A DNA stretch of 64,000 nt from Glycocaulis sp. (GCA_022565665.1 JAIUMI010000001.1:124001-188000), one strand, 5' to 3'. Positions 45,438 through 55,093 are shown, numbered from the stretch's first letter. The notes: a model not told the origin generated them from the sequence alone. Numbers and translations are program-made.

Positions 45438-46081
45438 TGCGGCTCATCCTTGCCCGCCATGGCAATACGTTCGGGCCCGGCGACACGCCGGTCTGGGTGG
45501 GCGCGCGCGAAGACCTGCCGCTGACCGATACCGGCGAGGCGCAGTCGCGCCGCATTGGCGAAGCGCTACATGCGGCCGGTATCGTGCCTGCCCGCATTGT
45601 GTGCGGACCCTTGAAGCGCACATTTGATGGCGCGCAGATCGCCGCGAGCGCCTGCGGGTTCAAAGGCCCCATCGAGATCGACGAGCGCCTGAAAGAAATC
45701 GATTACGGGCTGTGGGGCGGCAGAAGCGATGCCGAGATCGCCGCCAAATGGGGCGAAGCGGCCATTCATGACTGGCGCGAACGCTCCATCGTGCCCCACG
45801 GGGCGGGCTGGACACCGGAGCCTGCCATAATCGCCGCCAATGCGCGCGGCGTGTGCGAAGCCATTATCGCAGCCGCCGCGCCGGACGATACAGTGCTGGT
45901 GATCAGCTCCAACGGCATATTGCGCTATTTCCACGCCCTGATCGCAGGGCCGTCCGCCGCACCGGAGGATGCCAAGGTGAAGACCGGGCACTGGGGCATT
46001 GCCCGCCATGAGGGCGGCGCCTTCACGCTGGAATGCTGGAACACCCTCCCCGTAGCAGACGCCCTGCGGAGGGTGTCATGA
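45437..46081 (+). CDS. Histidine phosphatase family protein
   Basis: The 214-residue product carries the RHG motif ILARHGNTFGPGDTP, the Arg of CGPLKRTFDGAQIA and the second His region VLVISSNGILRYFHAL, typical of phosphoglycerate-mutase-like phosphatases. It lies between kdsB and the O-antigen-ligase-like gene, overlapping both (1 and 4 nt). Tight overlap suggests it removes phosphate from a sugar in the same pathway, although a KDO-8-phosphate phosphatase normally has the HAD fold, so the exact job is open. Confidence 0.8.
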   Translation: MRLILARHGNTFGPGDTPVWVGAREDLPLTDTGEAQSRRIGEALHAAGIVPARIVCGPLKRTFDGAQIAASACGFKGPIEIDERLKEIDYGLWGGRSDAEIAAKWGEAAIHDWRERSIVPHGAGWTPEPAIIAANARGVCEAIIAAAAPDDTVLVISSNGILRYFHALIAGPSAAPEDAKVKTGHWGIARHEGGAFTLECWNTLPVADALRRVS

Positions 46082-47310
46082 TCCCCTCACGCCGCACGCT
46101 GTGGTCCTGGACAGGCGCCATGGGTCTGATCGTCATCCTGATCCCGGCGGGCGGGCTTGGCCTTGCCCCGCTGGCCGGACTGTTCGTGATGTTCGCCGCA
46201 CCGGCAAAAGCGCTGTGGAGAACGCTGCGCGCGCCGGGACCGGCCCTGATCATGGGGGGGCTGGCGCTTGGCTGGTTCTCGCTGAGCTATCTGTGGTCGC
46301 CCTATGAGCGGGTGGACGAGCTGGCCAAGCTGGCCCTGCTTACCCCGCTCTTTGCGCTGGTGCCTCTGGCCGCCCTGCAGCTGGAGCCACGTCATCTGCC
46401 AATGGCGCGCACGGGGCTGGTGTTTGCCATGGCTGCGGTCAGCGCCGTGATGGTCGCAGAATCGCTCACCCGCGGTGACATGACGCTGAGCTACAAGGTG
46501 GCGGTGGAAGGGTATGAAGGGGCACGCCAATACCTGCAAAGCGCCGTCGACCGGGTCCTGAGCCGAGGCACCACCCCTGCCCTGATGATGATCGGCATCA
46601 CGGCCATCATGCTGTGGACCACCGGCCGGACCCTGTTGCGCTGGGTGGCCGGCGCGATGGCGCTGATATGCCTTGCCATCGCCTTTGACTTCAATGTTCA
46701 CGCCAACGGAGTCGCCCTCATTGCCGCGCTCGCCGTGACCGCCATGGCGGCCCGCTGGCCGCGCCATGCCTTGCCTGTCCTGTTGTGCGCGATGGCGGCG
46801 GCGATCATGTTCGCACCGCTCATATTCTCCGCCCTTCTGGCCCTGTCCGGTGAGGAGTTCCGGGCCATGCTGCCACTGTCGTGGGAGTGGCGCCTGGAGA
46901 TATGGAACTATGCGCTGTCGCGCATTGGTGAACAGCCGCTGACCGGGCACGGGCTGGGCGCGGCGCGCGTCATCGCAACTGAAGCCGAACTGCGCGGTAT
47001 ACAGATCGAGCTTCTGCCGATGCACGCGCACAATGCCGGCATGACGATTTGGGTCGAGACCGGGCTTGTCGGAGCCGCGCTGGCCGCGCTGGCCCTGCTG
47101 GCGGTGGCACGCGCGGTCATGCGCATGACGCTGTCCCGCCCCGCGGTGATGATGGTGTGCTGGGCCCTCACCATCTGGTTCGTCAATGTCAGCCTCAGCT
47201 ATGGCTTCTGGCAGGAATGGCACCATGCGGCCGTCGCCTTCGCCATCGCCATGGCCATTATCGCCCGGCCGCAAACGCCTGCGGCAGGAAACTTGCGTCA
47301 TACCCCCTGA
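46078..47310 (+). CDS. O-antigen ligase / polymerase-like membrane protein
   Basis: The 410-residue product has about ten to twelve hydrophobic segments and the Wzy_C signature: ... EQPLTGHGLGAARVI followed by LLPMHAHNAGMTIWVETGLVGAALAALALLAV. WaaL and Wzy proteins share this layout; they ligate or polymerise undecaprenyl-linked glycans in the inner membrane facing the periplasm. The ATG at 46078 overlaps the phosphatase stop by 4 nt. Between ligase and polymerase I cannot decide. Confidence 0.82.
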   Translation: MIPSRRTLWSWTGAMGLIVILIPAGGLGLAPLAGLFVMFAAPAKALWRTLRAPGPALIMGGLALGWFSLSYLWSPYERVDELAKLALLTPLFALVPLAALQLEPRHLPMARTGLVFAMAAVSAVMVAESLTRGDMTLSYKVAVEGYEGARQYLQSAVDRVLSRGTTPALMMIGITAIMLWTTGRTLLRWVAGAMALICLAIAFDFNVHANGVALIAALAVTAMAARWPRHALPVLLCAMAAAIMFAPLIFSALLALSGEEFRAMLPLSWEWRLEIWNYALSRIGEQPLTGHGLGAARVIATEAELRGIQIELLPMHAHNAGMTIWVETGLVGAALAALALLAVARAVMRMTLSRPAVMMVCWALTIWFVNVSLSYGFWQEWHHAAVAFAIAMAIIARPQTPAAGNLRHTP

Positions 47311-47350
47311 AACCCGGCCTCCCCCCGGCCGGGACGGGCGGAGTATACAG

Positions 47351-48787
47351 GTGACGTATCAGTTTGGGTCAGATTCCCTTCTTGCAAACACGGCTGAGGC
47401 GCCGCCGCATGGCGCAGGCGCGGGCCGCAGGCGGTCCTCCAACGTGCTGCGCGCCTTTGCGCTGAGCGATATTCTTGCCTTTGCCATCGCGCTGCTGATC
47501 GCCCTGCCGCTAGCCTCGCCTGAACACGATCTCGCACAGCAATCGCGCCACATGGCGGCCAGCGCAGGCCTGTTTGCCCTGCTGGCGGCATGGCTGCGCT
47601 CACGCGGGCATTACCGCGTGCGCCAAGGCCTCGCCCATCAGGTCCGTCCGATCCTGGCAGGGTGTACGCTCGCGCTTCTGGGCGCAGGCACGATCCATAT
47701 GATGAGCGGGGAGCCCGGCCTGCGCACGGCCACGCTGGTGCAATGGGCCGCACTCCTGCCGCTGATGCTGGTTCTGCGCTTTGTCACGCGCGCCGGGCTG
47801 GAAGCGGTCGGCGAATGGATGCAGCCGGTGACGCTGGTTACCGCCGGCGCGCTGCGCCAGGAACAGACCTCCATCCTGCGCCGCAATCTCGATCACGGGC
47901 TGATGCCGGAGCGGGTCGTGGCGCTGGAAAGCCTTGAACGGCTGGACGATGCGGGCCTGCAGGCCTGGCTGGCCACGCTGCCGTCCGATCCTGTCTTCCT
48001 GGCACCGGATGATGCCACGCAGACCTTCGCCAGCCGTCTTGCCGGCCTGCTCAGTGCGCGCGGGGACTGCTTCTACTACCAGCCCAGCATCGGGCGCATC
48101 CCGACGCAGAATATCGACATGATCGATTACCCGCCGGCAGACGGTTTCGTCTTCCGCATCGGTGACAGCCTTGACCGTCCGCTGGCCCGGCGTGCCAAGC
48201 GCGTCTTCGATATTGCCGCCAGCGCAGCGGGCCTGCTGGCCATTGCCCCGTTCATGCTGCTGGCGATCTGGCTGATCCGGCGCGATGGCGGGCCGGCCTT
48301 CTTCTCCCAGCCGCGCGTCGGGCGACACGGCCGCACCTTTGGCTGCCTGAAATTCCGCACGATGTGCGTGGACGCAGAGGCTCGCCTGCAGGACGTGCTG
48401 GCCAGTGATCCTGCGCGAGCCGCCGAATGGACCACATACCAGAAGCTCACCCATGATCCGCGCATCACGCCTGCAGGCCAGTGGCTGCGCAAATTCAGCC
48501 TCGATGAACTGCCCCAGCTGATCAATGTCCTCAAAGGCGAGATGAGCCTGATCGGCCCGCGCCCGATGACGCTGGAGCAGCAGGACGAGTACGGCCCTTC
48601 GCTGCAGGCCTATATACGCATGCGCCCCGGCATAACCGGGCTGTGGCAGGTCAATGGCCGCAACGCGACAAGCTTTGCCGAACGCGCGCGGCTGGACGAA
48701 TGGTATGCGCGCAACTGGTCGCTCTGGCGCGATGCGGTGATCCTGATCCGCACCGTTCGCGAGGTGCTGCTTCCATCGGGGCGCTAG
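47351..48787 (+). CDS. Polyprenyl-phosphate sugar-phosphate transferase (bacterial sugar transferase)
   Basis: Starts glycan assembly by moving a sugar-1-phosphate to undecaprenyl phosphate. The 478-residue product has four membrane segments in the N-terminal half, then a fifth before the catalytic domain. The domain includes KRVFDIAASAAGLLAIAPFMLLAIWLIRRDGGPAFFSQPRVG, FGCLKFRTM, LRKFSLDELPQLINVLKGEMSLIGPRP and RPGITGLWQVNGR. The GTG at 47351 is chosen because GGAG lies 7 nt upstream. Similar to Caulobacter HfsE-type enzymes. Sugar specificity is unknown. Confidence 0.92.
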   Translation: MTYQFGSDSLLANTAEAPPHGAGAGRRRSSNVLRAFALSDILAFAIALLIALPLASPEHDLAQQSRHMAASAGLFALLAAWLRSRGHYRVRQGLAHQVRPILAGCTLALLGAGTIHMMSGEPGLRTATLVQWAALLPLMLVLRFVTRAGLEAVGEWMQPVTLVTAGALRQEQTSILRRNLDHGLMPERVVALESLERLDDAGLQAWLATLPSDPVFLAPDDATQTFASRLAGLLSARGDCFYYQPSIGRIPTQNIDMIDYPPADGFVFRIGDSLDRPLARRAKRVFDIAASAAGLLAIAPFMLLAIWLIRRDGGPAFFSQPRVGRHGRTFGCLKFRTMCVDAEARLQDVLASDPARAAEWTTYQKLTHDPRITPAGQWLRKFSLDELPQLINVLKGEMSLIGPRPMTLEQQDEYGPSLQAYIRMRPGITGLWQVNGRNATSFAERARLDEWYARNWSLWRDAVILIRTVREVLLPSGR

Positions 48788-48791
48788 GAAG

Positions 48792-49487
48792 GTGGATACG
48801 AACCGTGCAGGCGAGTTGAACACGGGGGCGCAAACCGCCATGGTGAACCCGCATCCGCAAGAACCAAGGTCTGCCGCGCCCATGGCCGCCCCGCCGCACA
48901 TCCTCAACCGCCTCTACCTGCCCGACTGGGCGTTCTTTCCCGTCGCGGCAGCGCTCGCTGCCGGGTTGATCATTCTGGCGTTCAACATGCGCTTTGGCGG
49001 TGGCAGCGCCATGGTCAGCGATACCGCCTTTCTGGTGCAGGGCGAGGCCCTGGCAGATCTGACCGCAGGGCCCGGCACGAGCGTACGCTTCGATCCCAAT
49101 GCGCCTGATGGTCCCGCCGCGCGCCTGCGCGCCAGTGCCAGCTTCGAGCTGGCCGGCAACATGTCGGCCGGTGTTGCCGCTTTCGCGCCAAACGAGTTCG
49201 AGACACGCATTTCCGGCGAGCGTATACGCGTCGTCGTCGAGGCACGCACCACGGGGGCCAATCCGCCCAGCCATATCAAGATTGGCTATTTCATCGTGGG
49301 CCATAGCGGCACGGGCTGGCAGGAAGTGCCGATCGGGCCGGAATACACCAGCGTGAGCGTGGAGTGGGACGCTACAGACATTCCCGCTGGCCAGTATCGC
49401 GAGGCCATTGGCATATGGCCCGATATCGAGGGCCAGAACCGCGAGATACTCGTGCGCCGCATGCGCGTTGACATCCTCCCCCACTAG
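48792..49487 (+). CDS. Single-pass membrane protein with beta-rich extracytoplasmic domain
   Basis: The product is about 231 residues from a GTG at 48792; an ATG at 48840 gives 215 and may be the better start, since the AGGAAG before 48792 is too close to the GTG. It has one membrane helix (DWAFFPVAAALAAGLIILAF) and a beta-rich tail (FLVQGEALADLTAGPGTSV, IRVVVEARTTGANPPSHIKIGYFIVGHSG, YTSVSVEWDATDIPAGQYREAIGIWP). It resembles a carbohydrate-binding or jelly-roll domain. I do not know the family. Its place between the sugar transferase and the small transaldolase suggests a role in the same polysaccharide system. Confidence 0.65.
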   Translation: MDTNRAGELNTGAQTAMVNPHPQEPRSAAPMAAPPHILNRLYLPDWAFFPVAAALAAGLIILAFNMRFGGGSAMVSDTAFLVQGEALADLTAGPGTSVRFDPNAPDGPAARLRASASFELAGNMSAGVAAFAPNEFETRISGERIRVVVEARTTGANPPSHIKIGYFIVGHSGTGWQEVPIGPEYTSVSVEWDATDIPAGQYREAIGIWPDIEGQNREILVRRMRVDILPH

Positions 49488-49506
49488 CCGGAGAAGAGCC
49501 GGGCCG

Positions 49507-50163
49507 ATGCAGATATTTCTTGATACCGCCGAGATTGACGAAATCCGCGCCCGCACCGCTGCGGGGCTGGTTGACGGCATCACTACGAACCCCTCCCTGA
49601 TCGCCAAATCCGGCGCGGACATTTTCGAGCGCATTGCCGAAATCTGCGAGGTGATCTCCGGGCCCGTATCGGCCGAAGTGGTGGCCACCGATACGCAAGG
49701 CATGCTCAGCGAAGGCCGGCGCCTGCGCGCCATTGCACCCAATGTGGTGGTCAAGCTGCCGCTGACCCGCGACGGGCTCGCCGCATGCCGCACATTCGCC
49801 GATGAAGGCGTGCCGACCAATGTGACCTTGTGCTTCTCGCTGAACCAGGCGCTGCTGGCCGCCAAGGCCGGTGCCACATTCGTGTCGCCTTTCGTCGGGC
49901 GCATCGAGGATATGGGCGGGGACGGGATCGGGCTTCTGGCCGCGATAAGAGAGGTTTACGACCAGTTCGGCTATGAGACAGGCATTCTGGCAGCCTCGCT
50001 GCGCTCCGCCTTACATGTGGAGGAAGCGGCCCGGATTGGCTGCGATGCGGCCACACTGCCGCCCAAGATATTCGATTCCATGGTGGCCCATCCGCTGACC
50101 GATGCCGGTCTGAAAGCGTTCCTGGAAGACTGGAACAAGACCGGACGCGGCGGGCTGGGCTGA
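49507..50163 (+). CDS. Small transaldolase / fructose-6-phosphate aldolase (TalC-type)
   Basis: The 218-residue product has the short transaldolase fold: [37 protein letters not shown] (Schiff-base Lys) and [18 protein letters not shown] with [12 protein letters not shown]. This is the compact class used by alphaproteobacteria in the pentose phosphate pathway or as a fructose-6-phosphate aldolase. The ATG at 49507 is the conserved start; a longer frame upstream overlaps the previous gene. Confidence 0.9.
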   Translation: MQIFLDTAEIDEIRARTAAGLVDGITTNPSLIAKSGADIFERIAEICEVISGPVSAEVVATDTQGMLSEGRRLRAIAPNVVVKLPLTRDGLAACRTFADEGVPTNVTLCFSLNQALLAAKAGATFVSPFVGRIEDMGGDGIGLLAAIREVYDQFGYETGILAASLRSALHVEEAARIGCDAATLPPKIFDSMVAHPLTDAGLKAFLEDWNKTGRGGLG

Positions 50164-50203
50164 ACGGGGCAGACGGCCTTCCGGGCCGAAAGGGGCAAGT
50201 AAC

Positions 50204-51556
50204 ATGAACAAGCGCTATTTCGGTACGGACGGCGTGCGGGGCACGACCAATCGCTCGGTCATGACCGCGGAAATGGCCCTGCGCCTGGGCATGGCCGCCG
50301 CCCATTACTTCAAGCGTGAGAACGGCCGCCGCCACACGGTCGTGATCGGCAAGGACACGCGCCTGTCAGGCTATATGCTGGAATCCGCGCTGGTGGCGGG
50401 CTTTACCGCGGCAGGCATGGATGTTTCGCAGTTCGGCCCCTGCCCCACGCCGGCCACCGCCATGCTGACGCGCTCGCTGCGGGCGGACATGGGCGTGATG
50501 ATCACCGCCTCCCACAATCGCTACGAAGACAATGGCATCAAGCTGTTCGGACCTGACGGCTACAAGCTGGATGACGAGGCCGAGCTGGAAATCGAAGCGC
50601 TGATGGATGCCGACATGGCCACCCATCTGGTCGAACCTAAATCCATTGGCCGGGCCAAGCGCATTGACGATGCCGAGGCGCGCTATGTGGAGATCGTGAA
50701 GGCGACCCTGCCGCGCTCGCTGCGCCTGACCGGGCTGCGCATCGTGGTCGATTGCGCCAATGGCGCGGCCTACAAGGCGGCCCCTAAAGTGCTCTGGGAG
50801 CTCGGTGCGGACGTCATCCCGCTGCACAACACGCCCAATGGCTTCAACATCAACGAGGATTGTGGCGCCACGGCCCCGCAGGATCTGTCGGAAAACGTGA
50901 AGCGTTACCGCGCCGATCTCGGCATTGCGCTCGATGGCGATGCAGACCGCGTGGTGCTGTGCGACGAAAAGGGCAGAATCGTCGATGGCGACCAGATCAT
51001 CGGCCTGCTCGCCACCTCCTGGAAGAAGAGCGGCACGCTGGCCACGGACACGGTGGTGACCACCCAGATGTCCAATCTGGGCCTGGAACAGGCGCTTGAA
51101 AAGCAGGGCCTGAAACTGCAGCGTACCCAGGTTGGCGACCGCTACGTGGTCGAGGCCATGCGCGCCTCGGGCGCCAATCTCGGCGGCGAACAGTCCGGCC
51201 ATATCGTGCTGTCAGACTTTGCCACCACAGGCGACGGGCTGATCGCAGCCCTGCAAGTGCTCTCCCTGCTGATCGAGTCCGGCAAGCCCGCGAGCGAGCT
51301 TCTCAAGGTCTTCACCCCCGCCCCGCAGATCCTGAAGAACGTGCGCTATGCCAATGGCGCGCTGCCGCTGGAAAACACCAGGGTGAAGGAAGCGATCGCC
51401 GAGGGTGAAACCCGCCTCAATGGCAAGGGCCGGCTTCTGGTACGCAAGTCCGGCACCGAGCCACTGATCCGCGTCATGGCCGAAGGCGACCGCAAGATGA
51501 TCGAGGCGGTGGTGAACGATATCTGCTCGGCGCTGGACGCGGCTAGAAGCGCCTAG
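50204..51556 (+). CDS. glmM: Phosphoglucosamine mutase
   Basis: Makes glucosamine-1-phosphate for peptidoglycan and lipopolysaccharide. The 450-residue product has [12 protein letters not shown], the phosphoserine loop [19 protein letters not shown], the metal loop ALDGDADR and the C-terminal phosphate site [19 protein letters not shown]. Normal length. In many genomes glmM follows ftsH or folP; here it ends the envelope polysaccharide run instead. Its stop overlaps the ymdB end by 4 nt. Confidence 0.97.
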   Translation: MNKRYFGTDGVRGTTNRSVMTAEMALRLGMAAAHYFKRENGRRHTVVIGKDTRLSGYMLESALVAGFTAAGMDVSQFGPCPTPATAMLTRSLRADMGVMITASHNRYEDNGIKLFGPDGYKLDDEAELEIEALMDADMATHLVEPKSIGRAKRIDDAEARYVEIVKATLPRSLRLTGLRIVVDCANGAAYKAAPKVLWELGADVIPLHNTPNGFNINEDCGATAPQDLSENVKRYRADLGIALDGDADRVVLCDEKGRIVDGDQIIGLLATSWKKSGTLATDTVVTTQMSNLGLEQALEKQGLKLQRTQVGDRYVVEAMRASGANLGGEQSGHIVLSDFATTGDGLIAALQVLSLLIESGKPASELLKVFTPAPQILKNVRYANGALPLENTRVKEAIAEGETRLNGKGRLLVRKSGTEPLIRVMAEGDRKMIEAVVNDICSALDAARSA

Positions 51557-52371
51557 ACAACCGGCACGCTCTGCGACAGCACACCGCCAAAGCGGATCGG
51601 CTCCACGCGCACCGCAAGCCCTGTGCGGTCGTCGGTTTCCACATAGATGCCGCAGGCCGTGGCCGGGCCGCTGGCCGGCTGCATGCGCCCTGAGCGCATA
51701 TGGGTGGTGAAGCGGCGCATGGGCTCTTCCTTGTCCATCCCGATCACCGAATCGTACGAACCGCACATGCCGGCATCGGTCTGATAGGCCGTGCCGCCGG
51801 CAAGGATCTGGTGGTCCGCCGTCGGGATATGGGTATGGGTGCCGACAACCAGGCTCGCCCGGCCATCGCAGAAATGGCCCATGGCGTGCTTTTCGCTCGT
51901 CGCCTCACCATGCGCATCGACGATCACGGCGTCGGCCACCTCGCCCAGCGGCGCGTTTGACAGCGCCTCATCCACCACCGCGAACGGATCATCAAGCGGC
52001 TGCATGTAGAGGCGCAAAAGCACGTTCATCACCATGACGCGCGCGCCCGATTTCGTCTCGTAAAGCCCGGTGCCCCTGCCCGGCGCAGTGCCCTTGGGAT
52101 AGTTGGCAGGGCGCAACAAGCGCGGCTCACGCTCGATATAGGTCAGCGCCTCGGACTGGTCCCAGGAATGATTGCCGAGGGTCAGCACGTCCGCGCCCGC
52201 ATCAAACAGCTCGATGGCCGTCCGCTCGGTAATGCCGAAGCCCCCGGCGGCGTTCTCGGCATTGACCACCACGAAATCGAGCTTCAGCGAGGAACGTAGA
52301 TCCGACAGGCCCTCCACGAGCACGTCGCGCCCGCTCTTGCCCACCACATCGCCCAGAAATGCAAACCGCAT
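51553..52371 (-). CDS. YmdB family metallophosphoesterase
   Basis: The 272-residue product starts [22 protein letters not shown] and continues with [13 protein letters not shown], the metal-binding [15 protein letters not shown] and [19 protein letters not shown], and the [13 protein letters not shown] motif. These are the hallmark metal ligands of the YmdB family, which hydrolyses 2',3'-cyclic nucleotides in Bacillus and Deinococcus homologues. Adjacent to the fpr gene on the same strand with 9 nt between. Confidence 0.92.
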   Translation of the reverse strand: MRFAFLGDVVGKSGRDVLVEGLSDLRSSLKLDFVVVNAENAAGGFGITERTAIELFDAGADVLTLGNHSWDQSEALTYIEREPRLLRPANYPKGTAPGRGTGLYETKSGARVMVMNVLLRLYMQPLDDPFAVVDEALSNAPLGEVADAVIVDAHGEATSEKHAMGHFCDGRASLVVGTHTHIPTADHQILAGGTAYQTDAGMCGSYDSVIGMDKEEPMRRFTTHMRSGRMQPASGPATACGIYVETDDRTGLAVRVEPIRFGGVLSQSVPVV

Positions 52372-52380
52372 ATCGCCGTC

Positions 52381-53145
52381 CTAACCTACAAACGCCTTTT
52401 CCACCACAAACGCGCCGGGCCGGGCGTTGGAGCCCTCTTCCAGTCCGGCGGCCTCCACACGCGCCTTGCAGTCCTCGATCATCTCAAGCGAGCCACAGAT
52501 CATCACCCGGTCTGCCGCTGGATCGAGCGGACCGCCCGTATCGGCCCAGAGCTGGCCGGAATCCATCAGCGCGGTGATGCGGCCCATGCGCGGGTGCGCC
52601 TCACGCGTCAGCGAGGTGTAATGGGTCAGCTTGTGCGCACGCTCACCGACCAGCGGATCATCTTTGAGGCTCGCCACCACTTCCTCGCCATAGGCGAGCT
52701 CGGCCGCCTCCCGGCAGGTATGGGTGAGAATGACCTCATCAAAGCGCTCATAGGTCTCAGGATCACGGATAATGCTGGCAAAGGGCGCGATGCCGGTCCC
52801 GGTGGACAGCAGGAACAGCCGTTTGCCGGGCAGCAGGGCATCATGGACCAGAGTGCCGACCGATTTTGCGCCCAGAAGGATGGCATCTCCCTCTTCGATC
52901 GCCTGTAGACGCGAGGTCAGCGGGCCGTCAGCGACCTTGATGGAGAAGAAATCTAGCCCGTCATCCCAGGACGGGCTGGCGATGGAGTAGGCGCGCACAA
53001 GCGGCTTGCCGTCCACCATCAGGCCCAGCATCACAAACTCGCCGGAGCGGAAACGGAAGCTCGCCGGACGGGTCGTGCGGAAGGAGAACAGCCGGCTGGT
53101 CCAGTGGCGCACTGCTAACACGCGTTGTTCGGTGAAGGCGGCCAT
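52381..53145 (-). CDS. fpr: Ferredoxin–NADP+ reductase
   Basis: The 254-residue product has the FAD-binding RAYSIASPSWDDGLDFFSIKV (RxYS) and the NADP-binding FLLSTGTGIAPFASIIRD with EVILTHTCREAAELAYG. The C-terminus ends in FVVEKAFVG, the pattern of FprA-type reductases of proteobacteria. Supplies electrons to ferredoxins or flavodoxins under oxidative or iron stress. Not clearly tied to the neighbours. Confidence 0.93.
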   Translation of the reverse strand: MAAFTEQRVLAVRHWTSRLFSFRTTRPASFRFRSGEFVMLGLMVDGKPLVRAYSIASPSWDDGLDFFSIKVADGPLTSRLQAIEEGDAILLGAKSVGTLVHDALLPGKRLFLLSTGTGIAPFASIIRDPETYERFDEVILTHTCREAAELAYGEEVVASLKDDPLVGERAHKLTHYTSLTREAHPRMGRITALMDSGQLWADTGGPLDPAADRVMICGSLEMIEDCKARVEAAGLEEGSNARPGAFVVEKAFVG

Positions 53146-53234
53146 GGGCGGGCGATGTCTTTCGGTGCTGGGTGTGGGCAGGCGGGCCGGATGTAACCTC
53201 TCCCACGTCCCCAGCCAATGCGGCAGGTGCGATT

Positions 53235-54305
53235 TTACGGTCCCTGAGGCGTATCCAGCACCGGCTCGAACGCCACCCCTTCCACCTGAAGCGTCGTGAT
53301 CTCCGGGGCGATATAGAGGCCGTGGCGGGCGGCCGGCTCACCCACGCCGTTTATGTGAGCGCCCAGCACCACGCCATGAATGACACTGTTGCGGGTGATA
53401 CCGTAGCTCAGCGTGTCATCAGCGGTGACGTGCAGCTCATCGTGCGTACCCGGTTCTGACTGGCTGTTGCCCTGCGCGGTCCATGATGCACCGGCTGAGG
53501 CGACCATTCCCTGTACATGGATGCCGTGGCGGCCATTGCGCGTGGCGATCAGGTTCGTGGCGGTAACCGCGAACACGTTACGGATGAAAATGCCGTCCAG
53601 CCGGTTGCCGTCCGCGTGCAGATTGACCGCGCTGCCTTCTGAATGGTCGATCACGATGCCGCTCTGGCCATTGCCAGTGGCATAGAGATTGGAGTAGCGC
53701 GCATTGCGCGTCGCCCACATGATGACGATGCCGTGGCCCGGATTATCGCGCGCTGTAACCGATTCCAGTACCGCGCCGCGGGTGATCACGCCCTGGCCGG
53801 ACACCCGCACACCGGTCTCGCGGCAATGGCGCGCTTCGATACGCTCCATATGCAGGTCGGTAATGCGTATCGCCAGCAGGCCGTGGCGCGCCCTGCGACC
53901 GCAGTCCACCGTCAGGCCCGAAATGGTGATGGCCCGGTTTCCCTCGCCATGATCACGATTGGTGATCAGCGCTTCCATGGCGCGCCGGGCACGGATCTCG
54001 GTGATGCCCGCACCGCCGCCGGAAAGGCTGGTCTGTGACCCCAGGCGCAACGGCCGGCGCGTCTGGAAACGCCCTGGCCCCAGCGTCACCGTTACCGGAC
54101 TGTCGCCGGCCGCATCCAGCCAGCGGGCCAGTTCGTCCAGCGTATCGAGGCGCAGACGCTCTCCTGACGCCGTGACGATCAGGATGCGGCCAAGCGGGAC
54201 CGTCTCCTCGTGATCGGCCTGCGGGGCGACCGCCGCCTCATTGCAACTGCCCAGCAGGAAAAGCCCGGCGAGCCCCGCCGCCAGAACGCCCAGATAGTGA
54301 CGCAT
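53235..54305 (-). CDS. Lipoprotein with right-handed parallel beta-helix
   Basis: The 356-residue product has a lipoprotein signal ending LLGSC (Cys21) and a series of beta-helix coils, such as AITISGLTVDCGRRARHGLLAIRITDLHMERIEARHCRETGVRVSG and HGIVIMWATRNARYSNLYATGNGQSGIVIDHSEGSAVNLHADGNRLDGIFIRN. This is the pectate-lyase/beta-helix fold used by polysaccharide-binding, lyase and epimerase proteins. No catalytic triad can be assigned. It lies between fpr and fau, on the outer membrane if the signal is used, and may bind or trim surface glycan. Confidence 0.72.
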   Translation of the reverse strand: MRHYLGVLAAGLAGLFLLGSCNEAAVAPQADHEETVPLGRILIVTASGERLRLDTLDELARWLDAAGDSPVTVTLGPGRFQTRRPLRLGSQTSLSGGGAGITEIRARRAMEALITNRDHGEGNRAITISGLTVDCGRRARHGLLAIRITDLHMERIEARHCRETGVRVSGQGVITRGAVLESVTARDNPGHGIVIMWATRNARYSNLYATGNGQSGIVIDHSEGSAVNLHADGNRLDGIFIRNVFAVTATNLIATRNGRHGIHVQGMVASAGASWTAQGNSQSEPGTHDELHVTADDTLSYGITRNSVIHGVVLGAHINGVGEPAARHGLYIAPEITTLQVEGVAFEPVLDTPQGP

Positions 54306-54368
54306 GTTAAGCTTGAGCCCCGCCCAATCCCCGATACCCGCGCAGAATCCGCCAGAGCCGGTCTGTGA

Positions 54369-54947
54369 TCAAGCGGTTTTGGATGCGTAGCACGCGGTTT
54401 CGGTCACCACATAGTCCAGCGCAATGTCGTGCATGCCTGACGGCAGGCGCGAGACCTTCTGTGCCTCGAAGGCGAGCCCCACCGAGATCACATGCCCCTG
54501 CGCCTTAAGCGCCGCCAGCGTGCGGTCATAATAGCCCCCGCCATAGCCCAGCCGGTGACACCGGCTGTCAAAGGCCACCAGCGGCACCAGCACCAAAGAC
54601 GGCGTTACCAGCGGCTTGCGGGACTCCGGCTCTTCAATCCCGTAGGCACGGGCCTCCAGCGTGTCGCCCGGCGCATAGGCGCGAAACTGCAGGGGCGCCG
54701 CCTTTTGCGCGACTACCGGCAGGGCGAGCACGGACTGTTCCAGAAGGAAGGTCTCCATCAGGGGGGCCGGATCAATCTCTCCCCGGACCGGGCGGTAACC
54801 GGCCACAACCGCGTGAACGGCGGGCCATGCCGCATCGGGAAACTGGGTGATGAGGGCGCGTGCGGCGTCAGGCTGCCTGCGGCAGGCCTTCATGCGCCGT
54901 TCAAGGGCGTTCTTGCGCAGCCGCGCCTTGCGCCAGCCGGTCAGCAT
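54369..54947 (-). CDS. fau: 5-formyltetrahydrofolate cyclo-ligase
   Basis: Converts 5-formyl-THF to methenyl-THF. The 192-residue product has VHAVVAGYRPVRGEIDP and the diagnostic C-terminal LVPLVAFDSRCHRLGYGGGYYDRTLAAL. The ATG at 54947 gives the usual N-terminus; a longer frame reaches into the 6S RNA region and is not conserved there. No strong Shine-Dalgarno site precedes it. In proteobacteria zapA, the 6S RNA gene and this gene often occur in this order, as here. Confidence 0.9.
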   Translation of the reverse strand: MLTGWRKARLRKNALERRMKACRRQPDAARALITQFPDAAWPAVHAVVAGYRPVRGEIDPAPLMETFLLEQSVLALPVVAQKAAPLQFRAYAPGDTLEARAYGIEEPESRKPLVTPSLVLVPLVAFDSRCHRLGYGGGYYDRTLAALKAQGHVISVGLAFEAQKVSRLPSGMHDIALDYVVTETACYASKTA

Positions 54948-54964
54948 GGGAGGAAGCAGGGTGT

Positions 54965-55090
54965 GGCGGCACCAGTGGCGCCGTTGGTCTTGTGACAACC
55001 CTGATGACCCGGATAACCAGGTGGGCACCGCGTGATGTAGGCCACGGCCAGCATCAGAGGCAGTTCCCTCTCAGAGATGTAAGGTCGCCG
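54965..55090 (-). ncRNA. ssrS: Probable 6S RNA (ssrS)
   Basis: The space between zapA and fau matches the place of 6S RNA in many proteobacteria. The minus strand reads a closing stem CGGC(G)ACC near 55081–55089 with GGTGCCG at 54967–54973. The centre holds GGGAACTG, CTGGCCGTGGC and GCGGTGCCCACCTGG, which look like alphaproteobacterial 6S conserved blocks. 6S RNA mimics an open promoter and binds RNA polymerase with sigma-70. My ends give about 125 nt, shorter than the usual 150–180, so the true ends may differ. Confidence 0.6.
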
Positions 55091-55093
55091 GGA

